Source of the DNA: Moniliophthora roreri
Taxonomy: Eukaryota; Basidiomycota; Agaricomycetes; Agaricales; Marasmiaceae
DNA: 64,000 bases
Direction: 5' to 3'
Assembly: GCA_001466705.2 (NCBI GenBank)
Contig: LATX02000231.1
Location: forward strand, 1 to 64,000
This document shows, piece after piece, positions 1 to 12,694 of the stretch. Within the stretch, counting starts at the first letter, position 1. Each line of letters begins with the position of its first letter. The translations under genes were made by a program, and so were the position numbers. The notes beneath the pieces were generated by a model. The model saw nothing but the letters and a program-made list of their open reading frames with translations. It did not search any database and was not told the origin of the DNA.

Positions 1-75
1 AATCCCAGACTCGGAGGTGCTGTGCACTGAGCAAGTGAATACTAGCTGCAGCCTAGTCAAAAATAGCTTTGATTG

Positions 76-77
<2 letters not shown>

Positions 78-108
<31 letters not shown>
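78..108. repeat. 31-nt poly(A) tract
   Basis: An uninterrupted run of 31 A. It could be a retroposed tail or a simple homopolymer. No gene, target-site duplication or reverse-transcriptase signal is seen beside it. Confidence 0.9.
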
Positions 109-109
<1 letters not shown>

Positions 110-1184
110 ACATGTCAGCCAAGCCCAAACACATTCCAATTCAATGAGATAAGCTACCAGATATGCTCATGCGTGCAAGGGTAGATTCATGACTATATAT
201 ATATATAAATGTCGTCACAACTTGAGAGAACCCAATCAAAAATCTCAACGCTCCCCCTTCAAAGTATCGATACACATCGGCGCCCCCAAGTACCGGTCTT
301 CAATAATTCCCTCCGTCGTCCTTGCACAAAGAATCCATATTCCCCCAGTCCCGCTCCAATCGGAATACCATCGCTCGAACAATCAATACACTCCCAGGGA
401 TGATGTGTTGCAAATGTCACAGAGACAAGAAATGAATTGGCCAGCAGAGCCCGGATATGGTCGGCACATTTCTATATCGCGATTTACATCTACATCCAGT
501 TAGATCGAGTCCGAAACCCCAAAAAGACTTATAGGGACACCAAGCTTTGCAATGGAGACGTCGCGTAAAAAATTGAGTTTGGTAAAGGGATTTACTTGCT
601 ACTAGGACCGAGACAGGCTTCTGGCTTCATAGAGCGAGCGCCTTTGTGATATACTACAAGTACACTACAGAAACCCAGGTTTGAATTCATTTCAACTGAG
701 AATCTTGGTGAATCCCGATAAAGTGGAGTGGCAATTAAAAAGGAAGAGCAGCATATGACCCGATGAAATGAGGAAATAAGGAAACTTTGCAATCGAATGG
801 GAGTAGTGGGGCTCACGCTTATCGGAAAGTAGGGGATGGTATCCAGCTTGCGTGAAGGTGGGCATCCGGACGAGCATTCACTCCAGCCAGGTTATTTGAA
901 CGTTAAACCTTCGGAAGCCTCGTCACAGTGCGTCAGTCGCCGCATGAGAACAGAGCTTGATATCGGAAATCACAAAGGCTAAGTATCGGATTTGCCACGT
1001 TCAAAGTTTAAGGCACAAAGCCCAGCGCATCCAGCAAACAAGCCACTCGGTGGTAGTATGTATGTTGGTTCAAAGCAAAGTCACGCATTGACCGAAAGCG
1101 GATTTATGGTGTATACGGAACTTTCCGAGCTCTGGATCCTGCCAGTTGCATGTTGACAAGGGGTAGCGAGAGGTAGAGGCTGGG

Positions 1185-1214
1185 CAAGGACAAGGACAAG
1201 GATAAGGACAAGGA
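1185..1214. repeat. Hexanucleotide microsatellite (caagga)n
   Basis: Five units of six bases: four exact caagga and the fourth unit taagga. Intergenic. Confidence 0.9.
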
Positions 1215-1600
1215 CTTGCAAATGCCAGTCATCTCTCCATTGAATCTCCACCCACTACCTGGAATCTCAATCTCGATTTCTGGTCAAGATTTCTCTCTGT
1301 GCCGCCGGTGTGCGCACTTCAACAAGTCGTCGCCATCAATTCCCATCCCCTTCAAGGTTTTCACTGTGATCACCGCAAAGGAAATGAATTGAATTAGACC
1401 GGGTAAATTCACCGTGTCGTTCGCATTACACATGACGCGTCACAGGGTAAACATACCATACTTACCTACATACCATAATATAAGTATGACCTATCCGAAA
1501 TGCGAGCGCATCATCCCCGATACGTTAGGGGGATCCTTATCCAACTTGGCGCTCTCGAGGGCATACATTTTGAAGCACATGAAAAACTCCAAGCCGCATA

Positions 1601-1627
1601 TTGAACGTTGAACGTTGAACGTTGAAC
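1601..1627. repeat. Heptanucleotide microsatellite (ttgaacg)n
   Basis: Almost four tandem units of ttgaacg. Intergenic, about 1.7 kb downstream of the MED22 stop. Confidence 0.9.
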
Positions 1628-1978
1628 CCCGACACACGGCCGTAGATCATTTTGATCACTCTGGATCTTCCAACTGACTGTATAAAATGAAATGAGATTG
1701 TGCACGCAATCTCGATCAATGTTTCGGGCAAAAAAAAAAAAAAGAAAAAAAGGTCCCAATTAGGGGTTACATAATCGCTGTTGGTCCCATACACGCACAC
1801 GCAATCCGATTACGATTTTACTTGAACCCAAAATGAAATGCCGTAGCGAACCATCCTGTCCTTGGTTCTATTTCAAATAATACCGAACTGAGGTCGTCAA
1901 TACCTCGCAATAGAGCTCGCGCATGAGTGGTGATATCGGTAATGTGAGGCGAACGGGGAGGAGGGACGGCGCTACTCC

Positions 1979-2853
1979 TCAGTCGTTGAAGCGGCAGATT
2001 CCTATTAGCTCCTGGTACAGCTTTATGAAACTGTCAATGGTAGCCTCGGTCTCGGTCTCCAAATCATGCGTTCTGGATATAAGGGAAAAAGCTGGAATCA
2101 GAGAAACTTGACATGATGACTTGTTCGGGCATTCAAGGATCCAGCTCGTATGATGAATCCATGCAAGGGGAAGGTTGTAATGTAACCAAGGGAAAACATG
2201 TGCGACAAAAGGTGACTCTGAGCCATGTTCCTTTGTTTTCGCCCAGAAAGCTTGATAGGGACATGAGTCCGAGTACTTGAAGGCAATGCGAGTGATAACA
2301 ACTCCACCTTTGCAGTGTCCATCCAACCAGCGACCTGTGGTGTCGCAATTCATTCACCACTTGGTGAGCCAAATCTGGGTCGTAAATAAATGAGATGGCC
2401 CGAAAAGGAAAAAAAAAAGTTGAGGCGTCACCTTGCAAGCTCTCGATTGATGGACCCACCTCGGGGAGAGGATTTCAGTGTTACTACAACCCTATCCATT
2501 ATCATTGAAGAATCAAAAATTTTCTCCGAATGGTCGACAACGCGTTGAAGCTCCAGGCTTCGCGTGTCTACTAGGCGAGGATAGTCGGCAAAATGCAGAC
2601 CGTGTGGTAGGTGGGGAGTCTGCCCAAACAAGAGCAAAAGTAGGAGAAGAGCGACGAGAATAGATAGTCGTAATAGTGCATTCTTGGAGAGGATTACGAA
2701 ACGTGGAATCTCCGGTTTCGCGTTTGACCAAGTCATGACTAGACGCCGGTTCGCATCCATCCAGAACGAGATTGTTATTCGATGAAGATCGGTGTCCATG
2801 TCGTTAAAATTCTGCTTTCGGAGCGTGAGCTCGGGATTATTCCAAATAGTCAA
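1979..2853 (-). CDS. Possible unrecognised protein with one hydrophobic segment (doubtful)
   Basis: I do not recognise this. An open frame from 2853 contains a strong hydrophobic stretch around residues 62-76 (a run of L, V, A and I), which could be a signal anchor. It is followed by a GT donor near 2464 (gtgggt) and an acceptor near 2333. All three downstream frames stay open for 70-120 codons, so the splice choice, and therefore the C-terminus, cannot be fixed by eye. Base composition is ordinary. It lies tail-side of MED22 on the same strand. It could equally be non-coding DNA with chance open frames. Confidence 0.25.
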
Positions 2854-3344
2854 AACAGAGAAGAACGCACTCTACAGAAACTGGCAGCTCGAATGAGGTG
2901 AGATGAGGTATCGCACCTCAGTTTTATGACTGCTCCGACCGATGCTTACAATAACAGATACGAAGTTGGAGAGACCCACTCCACATTCATGAAACCATGT
3001 AGTCCTCCTATGCATAGACCTCTCGCTACTAAAAGCGTGAGTGTGAGTCTCAGCTCGTAAAATAGCGCCTACTGTCCGATATAGACGAAATGGCGTTACA
3101 TCAGTGGATCAGCAAAGTCTCTAACGCGTCTTTTGTTTTCTCGTTGCTAGATACACCGGAACCATGGACACAATTGAATGTACTAAAATTGGTGCTGTGA
3201 CTGTCCAAGTGATCTGCTCGTTTGGGACAGGAAAAGCTTCTCGTTTTAGAATTGACCGGCTGTATCAGCTTCTGTGAACCTTTTGGGAGATCAGGGACAA
3301 AGAGAAGGTGAATCAGGCGAATAGCCCCACTCGATAGAGAAGCA

Positions 3345-3985
3345 TCATATGCTTTCAGACTGTACTTGTCCTGCCTGTGGCCGTCTCAAAAGTTCGTCCA
3401 ATAACGCAGCCACTTTGGCTTTGGCTTCGTCTCTCTCTTGGTAAACTTGATTTAGCTCCGTATCCCTCCGGTTGGCAATTTGTGCTTCATCCGAGAGGAG
3501 TAGCAGGAGCTTCATCGAATGTGTAATCGACAGCAAAGAATTCGCCGCTCGAACCTAAAAGATGACTCGTCAATTACAGAGCAATAATAAACAATTGTCC
3601 AAGCGTACCATCGATTCGGCACGGAGTTGAGCTTGAAAGGATTCTTGTGCGATGCGAAACTTGTCTTTATCACCGATCTAGCAGGAGGCGAAAAGAAAAA
3701 AAGACAATAAGACACATTTGCACAGTTTCTAGTTTGGGAGTGGAAAGATTCGGCTGAGGTTTAGATGACACGAAAACTCACAGAGGCCAAGCCAACGAGG
3801 TCCACCATACCATCGACCAACGTCTCCACTTCCAAATCAACCTTTTTATTCCATTCCTCTTCGATAGCATCCAGATATTCCGCAGAGTTCTGATCGACTT
3901 GTGCTTGAGGAATCCCTCGTTGAAGTAGGGATGCAGTTGGTAAAGCCGATGGACGAGAAACATCGGTTTGGGGAATTTCCGACAT
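3345..3985 (-). CDS. MED22: Mediator complex subunit 22
   Basis: MED22 (Surfeit-5 family) is a small helical subunit of the Mediator head module, which links transcription activators to RNA polymerase II in the nucleus. Three exons read from the ATG at 3985. The first holds the conserved block with VETLVDGMVDLVGLAS. The second is short and reads DKDKFRIAQESFQAQLRAES. The third reads SLLSITHSMKLLLLLSDEAQ and then a charged helix to the stop at 3345. These three blocks match the family in order and spacing, and the total of roughly 145 residues is normal. Introns are near 3682-3778 and 3556-3610. It lies about 320 bp from the stop of the manganese peroxidase on the same strand. The family call is secure; exact splice sites are by eye. 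Confidence 0.88.
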
Positions 3986-4309
3986 TGCAGTTTTTTTTGT
4001 CAGGAGGATAGAGACATGAAATCCGATATTAAATGTTGGTGGTTGGACGTTGAACTGATAGTCGTAGCAGGAACATGAATTCGCACCGACCCGGGATTCG
4101 GTCCGACTCCCTCGTTGTGGTTCTTGGTCACGACAGGTCTATTTTCCTATCACTCTTTATATACTTATACAAGGCAAAATAGTACAAAGGAGAAAAATGT
4201 GAACCCAGTACACAAAGATACATAATTGTGTTATTCTCGCCAGCCTTTTACGAAGGGGGGCTGTTATAAACTTCGTTAGTGGAGCTTTCATTTCGTCGAT
4301 TAGTTTCAC

Positions 4310-6143
<1,834 letters not shown>

Positions 6144-6199
6144 TGCAGGAGCAAGCTGAGAAAGGAGGCCCTTGAAGACATCCCTGCCTATTGAACTGG

Positions 6200-6207
6200 C
6201 TTTTATC
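6200..6207 (-). promoter_or_regulatory. TATA-like element upstream of the manganese peroxidase
   Basis: On the minus strand the sequence reads agataaaag, about 60 bases before the peroxidase ATG. The spacing suits a TATA box with a short leader, but it is not a perfect TATAAA. Confidence 0.3.
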
Positions 6208-7411
6208 TGTTTTGCGGCGCACCCTAATCAGAGTAGAATTTTGTGAGATGAGCAAAAAAATCGGGTGTAACGCATGGCGAATGGGAGAGTAGGTATCTCA
6301 ATTGCACCATTTTCCACACGGATACCCAGGATAGGGGATCCGGGGAGTATTGACTTCAGGCTTTCGCTACCGTTAATGCAAAACCCGGAGGGGCGACGTG
6401 AGTGCAAAATAGACGAAAATTGACAGCTTTGTTCGATCTGAGCGAAGCGTGGGACAGAGTTCTGATTCCTTGAGAAGATAGATTTGAAGATTGTTGAAAA
6501 GAAGATCAATTAGGCGAGCCTATTCAAAAAGGACCGAGAGCCGGATACCGAGACGTGTGTCTATTCCAAGAGTGAAGTATCTCTTCGATAACCTCTGTGA
6601 TGCTTGACATCAGCACAAGAGCAAAAGAAAATGTAGCTGTGTCATATGGGAAACGTCTGAATGTCGATTACATTTCGCACAGTTTCTATTGGACCGGATC
6701 CCAAAGAGGAGGGTAACGGTCGAGGCCGCATTGGCGTCCACATTCCTCAGGTGCCGATATCCTGGCCTTCTGTTTTAGGATGTAAATAATTGTACCACCC
6801 AGAAACGTGGTTATCGCACCCTTTATCCCAGTGTTATTGCAGAACCAATTTCTATTCCTTCTACCATAAGCTTGGCACATCCTAAAGCCCTCGGAGAGTC
6901 GGGGGAAAACAGCATTGAGAGGCCAGCTTAAAGGAGTGCGATCCACGCAATGCATAACTTATTTTCTTCCCGCATGTTCGAGCCGAAAGGATTTTGAGCT
7001 GCCTAAGATAATCAACAGGGATCCCATGTAAGTGCATGGTCTACATGGGAGAAATCACAGGATGTGTGCGGATATAGAGAGGAGGCTAATTTTGTGGTAA
7101 CTTGTGAATCATGATAATGATAAGTGAAGAGAGCAAAAAGGACAGAGAGCAAAAAGAACAGAGGCTGGGAGTGCTGATCATGATGGTAAACATCAAGGGC
7201 GTGCCTAGAATGAGTTGGTCATTGTGGCTCCTCCGCTTTGCCGGGCCATGCTCGTGTCAGCCCGGTCAACATATGGAGATGTTCGATTCGATTCGAATGG
7301 CTCCTCGTCAAACATCCTAAAGATACAGCCTAAATAGATTATCCTACTACATACGCACCCAGAATGGACTGGCAGATTGCAAAAAAACATGTAGAGTCAG
7401 AGTCTCTTAGT
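6208..7411. other. Intergenic region upstream of the peroxidase
   Basis: No supported gene. The open frames here lack family resemblance and have poor composition. This stretch should hold the 5' regulatory region of the peroxidase and the 3' end of the neighbouring membrane-protein gene. Confidence 0.5.
6400..6406 (-). promoter_or_regulatory. Putative metal response element (TGCRCNC)
   Basis: The minus strand reads TGCACTC, matching the metal response consensus described in manganese peroxidase promoters, about 260 bases before the ATG. Only one copy was noticed, and a 7-mer of this degeneracy occurs often by chance. Confidence 0.25.
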
Positions 7412-8990
7412 TCATTGAACGTCAATGCCCTCAACCTGTAAAACTCTTCTTACCGCCTCTTCTTCCCTCTCCTTCGCCTTTACCCTCGATTCCTTCAGTC
7501 TCTCCAGTCCGAGAGAAATACTCTTCAAATGCACATCTACAGGCACGCTGTCCCCAACGAGCTCTGGTGCCGTCACTCTCTCCCGCAAATCTTCCATATC
7601 GTCGCTGAGTGCCCTAAGTGTCTGTAGTGCAGTCACGACGTGCACCAGTGCCTGCTTCCTATACACACCCAGACCTTTCAGCAGTCCCAGATTCTTGTCA
7701 TGCCCTTGTAAGATCTTCTTGTTCCCGCCAAGTTTAGTCCATAACTCGGACAGAACTTCTGACTTGGCAGAGGAGATAGAAGAGTCTTCGCGTGAGACTA
7801 GCTCATGCACAGTGGACAGGGATTCCTCCAATTTCTCAAGATTGGCAAGATTTAGCTCGGCTTCAACAATGAGTCGATTAATCGTGTTGGATAGGACGGT
7901 CATGGCTTCGTTGAAAGTCTGAAGAACAGCCTCCTTCGAGTTGCTCTGCATGAAAGGGACGATTGCCCGGATGGGAGAGGGTATAACGGAATTGCTCTGA
8001 GATGATTCTATGGTACGCAAAGCATAATCGTTAACGGCCATGATCCTTATGAAAGTCAGGAGTAAGTATCCAGCCGAGGCTAATGAATCGCGGCTTCTTA
8101 CTGGTCGACAGCACCTCCAACTTTCGACCCAAGTCTCTGAAGCCCGCGCCCTGTGGCGCGAGCATCATTGAGAAAGATAACTAGAGTTTCAGCTGTGCGA
8201 ATAGGCGAATTAGCCAGCTTTGAACTGCAACCGAATTGGGGTCGTACCGATCAACTCCCGACTCGTTAGCTTGCTGAAGCGCAAGAGAGTGACGAGATCT
8301 GAAGTGGCCATCTCTGCTTTCTTAATCTCCAGAGACAGACTAGAGCCTCCAACCGAGGAGTCTAAAAGCTGCTCAAAGGTTTTGCTCTGAGCGTCCGCTA
8401 ACATCTGGAACTCTGCTCGCTTAGGCCTTGGATGCGGGGTCGCCTTCAAAGGACTGTAACGACAGAAATCTGTATAGCTAATCCCAGGAATGACGCAGAG
8501 AGGTCGAAAGATGGATTGCACACGGGCAGTAATCATGGAAAGGATGAAGGCCAAGAGCCACAGAAAGAGCAGGAACGACAAAGGCTTTCGAAGGAGATAA
8601 ACTCCTCCCCCGACGACATCGCTAACGTAGGCGAGGGTGAGCTTCGCGACACGAACGACTTCATCAAACCATTCCTCCTTGAAGATCGATTCTCTTTGTC
8701 TGGTCCGTGGGGTAGTTATTCGGGTTGAGACGTACTGCGGCGGCCTTGGAGTCAACCGAGTTCGTTTTCTGAGAGTTCTGGGGCTTGGACTCTGAGAGGG
8801 AAGCCTCCTTCCTGCTGGCTGCGTGGAAGAAGCATGGCTACCGGATGGCTGATGTTCTTCATCTGGAACGTCTTCCCATAATTCACCCTCATCCAGAGCT
8901 ATGACATCTGGTTGCGGTGACTAGAGATACTCATGAGCATTTTCCGTGATTATTCTGGAATAAATATACCTGAGTGAGACGTTGGGACAT
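7412..8990 (-). CDS. Single-pass membrane protein of unknown function
   Basis: Not recognised beyond a basidiomycete-type hypothetical. The start at 8990 gives MSQRLTQ, then an intron with donor gtatat at about 8969. The second exon opens with an acidic, Ser/Pro-rich segment and carries a basic stretch (RTLRKRTR). It then has one clear transmembrane helix (PLSFLLFLWLLAFILSMITA) and a soluble helical region. A third short exon and a final long exon (8041-7412) add Leu-rich helices likely to form coiled coils (for example NLANLEKLEESL and HVVTALQTLRALSDDMEDL), ending GIDVQ. About 480 residues in all. The protein looks like a membrane-anchored helical rod, perhaps at an organelle surface; that is only a guess from topology. 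The next gene is divergent (start 9742). Confidence 0.7.
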
Positions 8991-9741
8991 GATAGTACAG
9001 AAGAAAGAGATTATGTGACATCACCACGCGTTGAAAACGCGTCGACTGCTCTCTGTCACAGCCTGCGTCACAAACAGCACCCTCGTAGCAACAACCCCAT
9101 ACTCAGCTATTTCCCCCATGGTCACCTATCCGCATGTATGTCCTTCCTTCAGGCCAATACTTGTTCACCGTGTATCGGCCTAGTCGAATCCAAATCGCTT
9201 TTAGGCTTGGCCGATTTTTTTTGTGCGCTGCTTGTGGCCTGTCATGAGAGCAGTTCGCCGCACCTCCGAGCTACGTCGGTAAAGTCAATTTCATACGAAT
9301 ACATGAATGACATCGCCGCTCACCTTTATTTTATTATCAGTTCGCTTGCTAGAAAAGAAACGTGTTAGGAACACATGCGAATGAGCAATCATAATAAGAG
9401 GGCTTCGGCGATAGTTTCCTTTTATGGAAAATTGGACTTGTGCCATGGGCCCCACGGTGACGGGTTCATCGGAGAAACTGCCGAACATGGGCTTCACCAG
9501 AAAGAACAAAAAGACAATAAGAAAACGATGCCCAGAACCACGTCCGGGGACCTATTTTTTCTCTTTATTCGACAACCATCTCCTCGAAGCCTACGTTTTT
9601 CCCTCTTGCTTTTTTCTGCGTCGAAGGCGTTGTAATTTCAGCCTGTGTAAGCTGATATCAAGTACTGCACACGGTCGTTTGGGGTTCGCGATAAGGTGCG
9701 CACATGCTCCCTGTTCTCATTCTTGAGCTCATATCCTCACC
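8991..9741. other. Intergenic region between divergent genes
   Basis: About 750 bases between the starts of the minus-strand membrane protein and the plus-strand PX-PB1 gene. No coding signal is supported. It is presumably the two promoters. Confidence 0.5.
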
Positions 9742-12287
9742 ATGACCTCAGCGAAATCCATCTCAGTTTTTGTTACAACAAGACGTCCCAGTCTCCCCCC
9801 TCCATCTTTTACAAGGATGTACTCCGCCGATGCATACGTGCGTTCCACAAGTTATTTGAGTAGGTTTGATGGCTTATATTTGCTTAGGGAGGGCTCGGGA
9901 TGTCCACCCTAGGGGGGCCGATGGCCTCAGATGTACGTTCGGGTTGAGCTTCTAGTTGTGTTTTCTAGACCTCATAACGTGTCTAGAACTACAAACGTGC
10001 CGTTCATCGACCTCCACCCTCCAAGTTCACTGTAGAGATGTTGGCCCCCACCAAGCAAGGTACACTTAACGCCCTGATAACACTGCAGCTGCTAATGTTT
10101 TCCGTGGTTTTAGGTGGCAGCTACGCTTTTGGGATGAGAATAAGTCCTGCCCTCCGAGGCGACCGCTCTTCTACCGGCTCCGGGGGATCAAATCGTTCGT
10201 TCAGCGAGCCGTACGAGATATGGCGTCGGTGGGAGGACTGTCTTTGGTTCCAAGAGACTATCGAAGTCGAGTACGGCCGTTTAGCCAGGATGAAGAAGCA
10301 ACGTCTAGCCAAAGGCAAAGGTGTGAAGAAGGGCGGTTTTTATATGCAAGATCAAGCTTCGTCATGGGAGTCCTTGCCACCGGGGCCCGATCCTAATTCT
10401 GTGGCGCAAGACGTTCACAATCTTGTACCTCGCCTCACAAAGAAAGGCACCCTCTTCAGGGTCAGTCAAACGACGATAGATCATCGTCAGGCAGAACTCT
10501 CTGCATTCGTTCAAGCTCTTTTCAGAGATGATGTCCCAGCTCTTCTAGAAGAGCTCAGATCGGACAGGATGGTCACAGACTTCTTTGGCTATTGGCGCAG
10601 GGACTATGACCTTGAACAAAAACGCCAGGGTCGCCTTAAGAAATACCGCAACTCTATGGCAGACAGCATTCTCTCTTTCTACTCTGGGCCAGGTCCTGAT
10701 GACGATTCACGGTCCTTCACCACGACGAGCTCTCCTATCTTTGAGTCTTTCCCTCGTTCATCCATATCCAGCGTTTCATCCTCCGAGTCAGCCTCTCCAA
10801 AAAAGTCGAGGAGCCGAAGCAGACCGTTATCTGGCTCCTCTGACTCTTCATCAGGATCATCCCCAAGCTCAGGCGGTTCAATCACTGTCCTTTCTTCATC
10901 CCCATCCATCGTTGAGGAAGTACCAATTGTTTTTGGACATAATCCACGAGTTCAGTCGTTGCAATCACTTCCCGAGGATGTCGATGCCGTACCTCTCTCT
11001 CCAGGGGCGGAGAGCTTCGTTATGCGGAGAGCTAAGAAGAGGTCATCCCGAGAGACACTCTACCGACGCAGCGCGAGAATATTCTCAACACCTCTGAGTC
11101 AATACCTCCCTCAGGAAGATTCGGTAGATGAAAGTCAAGAGCCACCCGAGACACCTAGTCAGTTTCAGACTCTTTTTAGCTGGTTCATATATTGACCTTG
11201 TTTTTATGCAGGAAACCCCCGAGCCAACCGTGAGTCATGGCAGACCATAGGCTCCGTCGACACTTATCTCGAAGGTCTGGGTGTAACCATGCCAAGTTCT
11301 CCCACCCAAATATACCACCGCTCTAGACTCTCCATTGGAAGCATAGCTACCATCATGACTACAAGCTCGACCGACGCTGTCATCCCGAGAGAAGTCATAG
11401 TGCATTCCACATCAGGATCCAATGCGTCACCCAAGATTGGGAATAGGCGAAGTCGACCGGTGTCAATTATGACTGCTTCCGACATAGACGGCAGCTGGAG
11501 TGACGGTGATGAGGAGATTTTGGATTCAGGCTTGTTCGACGCATTCCCGATGCCCGCACATCTCTTCCCGCACAGGGTTGATGTCGATTCGTTGACACTC
11601 TCGGATAATTCTGCTGCAACAAATTCTCGAGATCAGTATCCAATCCATCCAGAGACACCCTCTGCCCGCCGAGCTTCATGTGTAACAATAAACGGTTTAG
11701 ACGACATTGAGGAGAGACCAGAAACCCCCTCAACCGTGGCAGATGAAGTCGTCGAGTCTCCTTCCACGCCTAGGATGTCGATACCACCAATACAATTACA
11801 TGTCACTCCGGCTCCACCGTCCCCTGCACGATCCGATTTCTCGACGGCCACAGCAAGCACCAATATCAGTGTATCTAGCAACTTTAGTACTTCCACGACG
11901 GCTACCTCTGTCACTGCCGTCAGCGATACTTCAATACTCTCACATACCTCCAGTGGAACCTGGACCATCAAAGCCGCGCACAATCATTCCATCATTCTTT
12001 TACGCGTTCCCAAGACAACTACCTTTGACGACCTCCGGGATCGTATTCACGCTAAATTCGTTCACCAGGAGGGCATATCACTTTCCGAGACGTTCACCCT
12101 CGCCTTTGTCATTCCCGACGTGGTAAAGAATCGGAAAACAGGTAAAACGAGAGAGCGGTCCAATTCCGTGGGTGCAGTCGGTGGTGTACAGATGGCACTT
12201 GTTACGTCCCAGGAGCAATGGGACAGAGTCACGGAGAGCTCTGGAGATTTAGGGAAGATTACATTACGAGTCCTGGACGGGATGTGA
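9742..12287 (+). CDS. PX and PB1 domain scaffold-like protein
   Basis: The start at 9742 (context tcaccATGa) opens exon 1, ending MYSADAY. Introns follow at about 9838-9887, 9933-9987 and 10061-10115. They join to give SKFTVEMLAPTKQ then GGSYAFGMRI and YEIWRRWEDCLWFQE, the phosphoinositide-binding PX pattern with its Arg-Arg-aromatic core. A helical region with ALFRDDVPALLEEL and VTDFFGYWRRDYD follows, then a long Ser/Pro/Thr-rich linker. After an intron at about 11158-11210 comes another disordered part. The last 90 residues form a PB1-like fold with ILLRVPKTTTFDDLRDRI and, at the end, WDRVTESSGDLGKITLRVLD. Fungal PX-PB1 proteins often sit in polarity or NADPH-oxidase signalling at membranes; a role here is inference. 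About 780 residues, no SH3 seen. Confidence 0.75.
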
Positions 12288-12694
12288 ATTATAGTCCACT
12301 GCCATTAAGCGGTTTCTTCTGGATTTCGTCTTCGTTCCAACTCGCTCACCTTCGACCTTCCTATCAGCGATTGGATTTCATTATTCTATAGATTGACCGA
12401 TTGACTTTCTACTTCATCGCGAAACCTCTTCCTTTCATTTTCCAAAGCTCTATCTCTTCTCCTTTGTCAATTTTCCCATCTTCGACTTTCCCACCAATTC
12501 TCACGCGCCACCCTTGCATTTTCTCCCTCGTTTGCCTTCATCCATCACCTCTTATTTTGACGTCTTGAAACGACAATTTAAGTATAACAATATTGACGAC
12601 TTCCTGGGTATCGGACACCTAATGTATATAAGTCTGACCAGAGGGCCAGCAATACAAATGAATCAATGAATCGACGACTACATAAAATACACCA
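12288..12694. other. Convergent 3' region
   Basis: The 3' untranslated space between the PX-PB1 gene (+) and Arp10 (-). Pyrimidine-rich and without coding signal. Confidence 0.5.

Larger units (their letters stand above)
1..1978. other. Intergenic stretch with simple repeats, no supported gene
   Basis: No frame gives a convincing protein. Visible structure is limited to a 31-nt A run at 78-108, a hexanucleotide (caagga) tract at 1185-1214 with one unit changed to taagga, a heptanucleotide (ttgaacg) tract at 1601-1627, and an A-rich tract near 1731-1751. Small open frames here overlap on both strands and have low-complexity composition, so I leave them uncalled. Confidence 0.6.

Noticed and set aside
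78..108. Retrotransposon poly(A) tail
   Set aside because: No reverse transcriptase, promoter remnant or target-site duplication is visible beside the A run.
7270..7300. tRNA-like TPsiC motif (gttcgattcgattcgaatgg)
   Set aside because: No acceptor stem, D-arm or anticodon arm could be fitted around it.
7425..7922. 165-codon plus-strand open frame rich in Ser
   Set aside because: Antisense shadow of the last exon of the membrane protein at 7412-8990.
10585..11097. 170-codon plus-strand open frame
   Set aside because: Out-of-frame shadow of the Ser-rich linker of the PX-PB1 gene.
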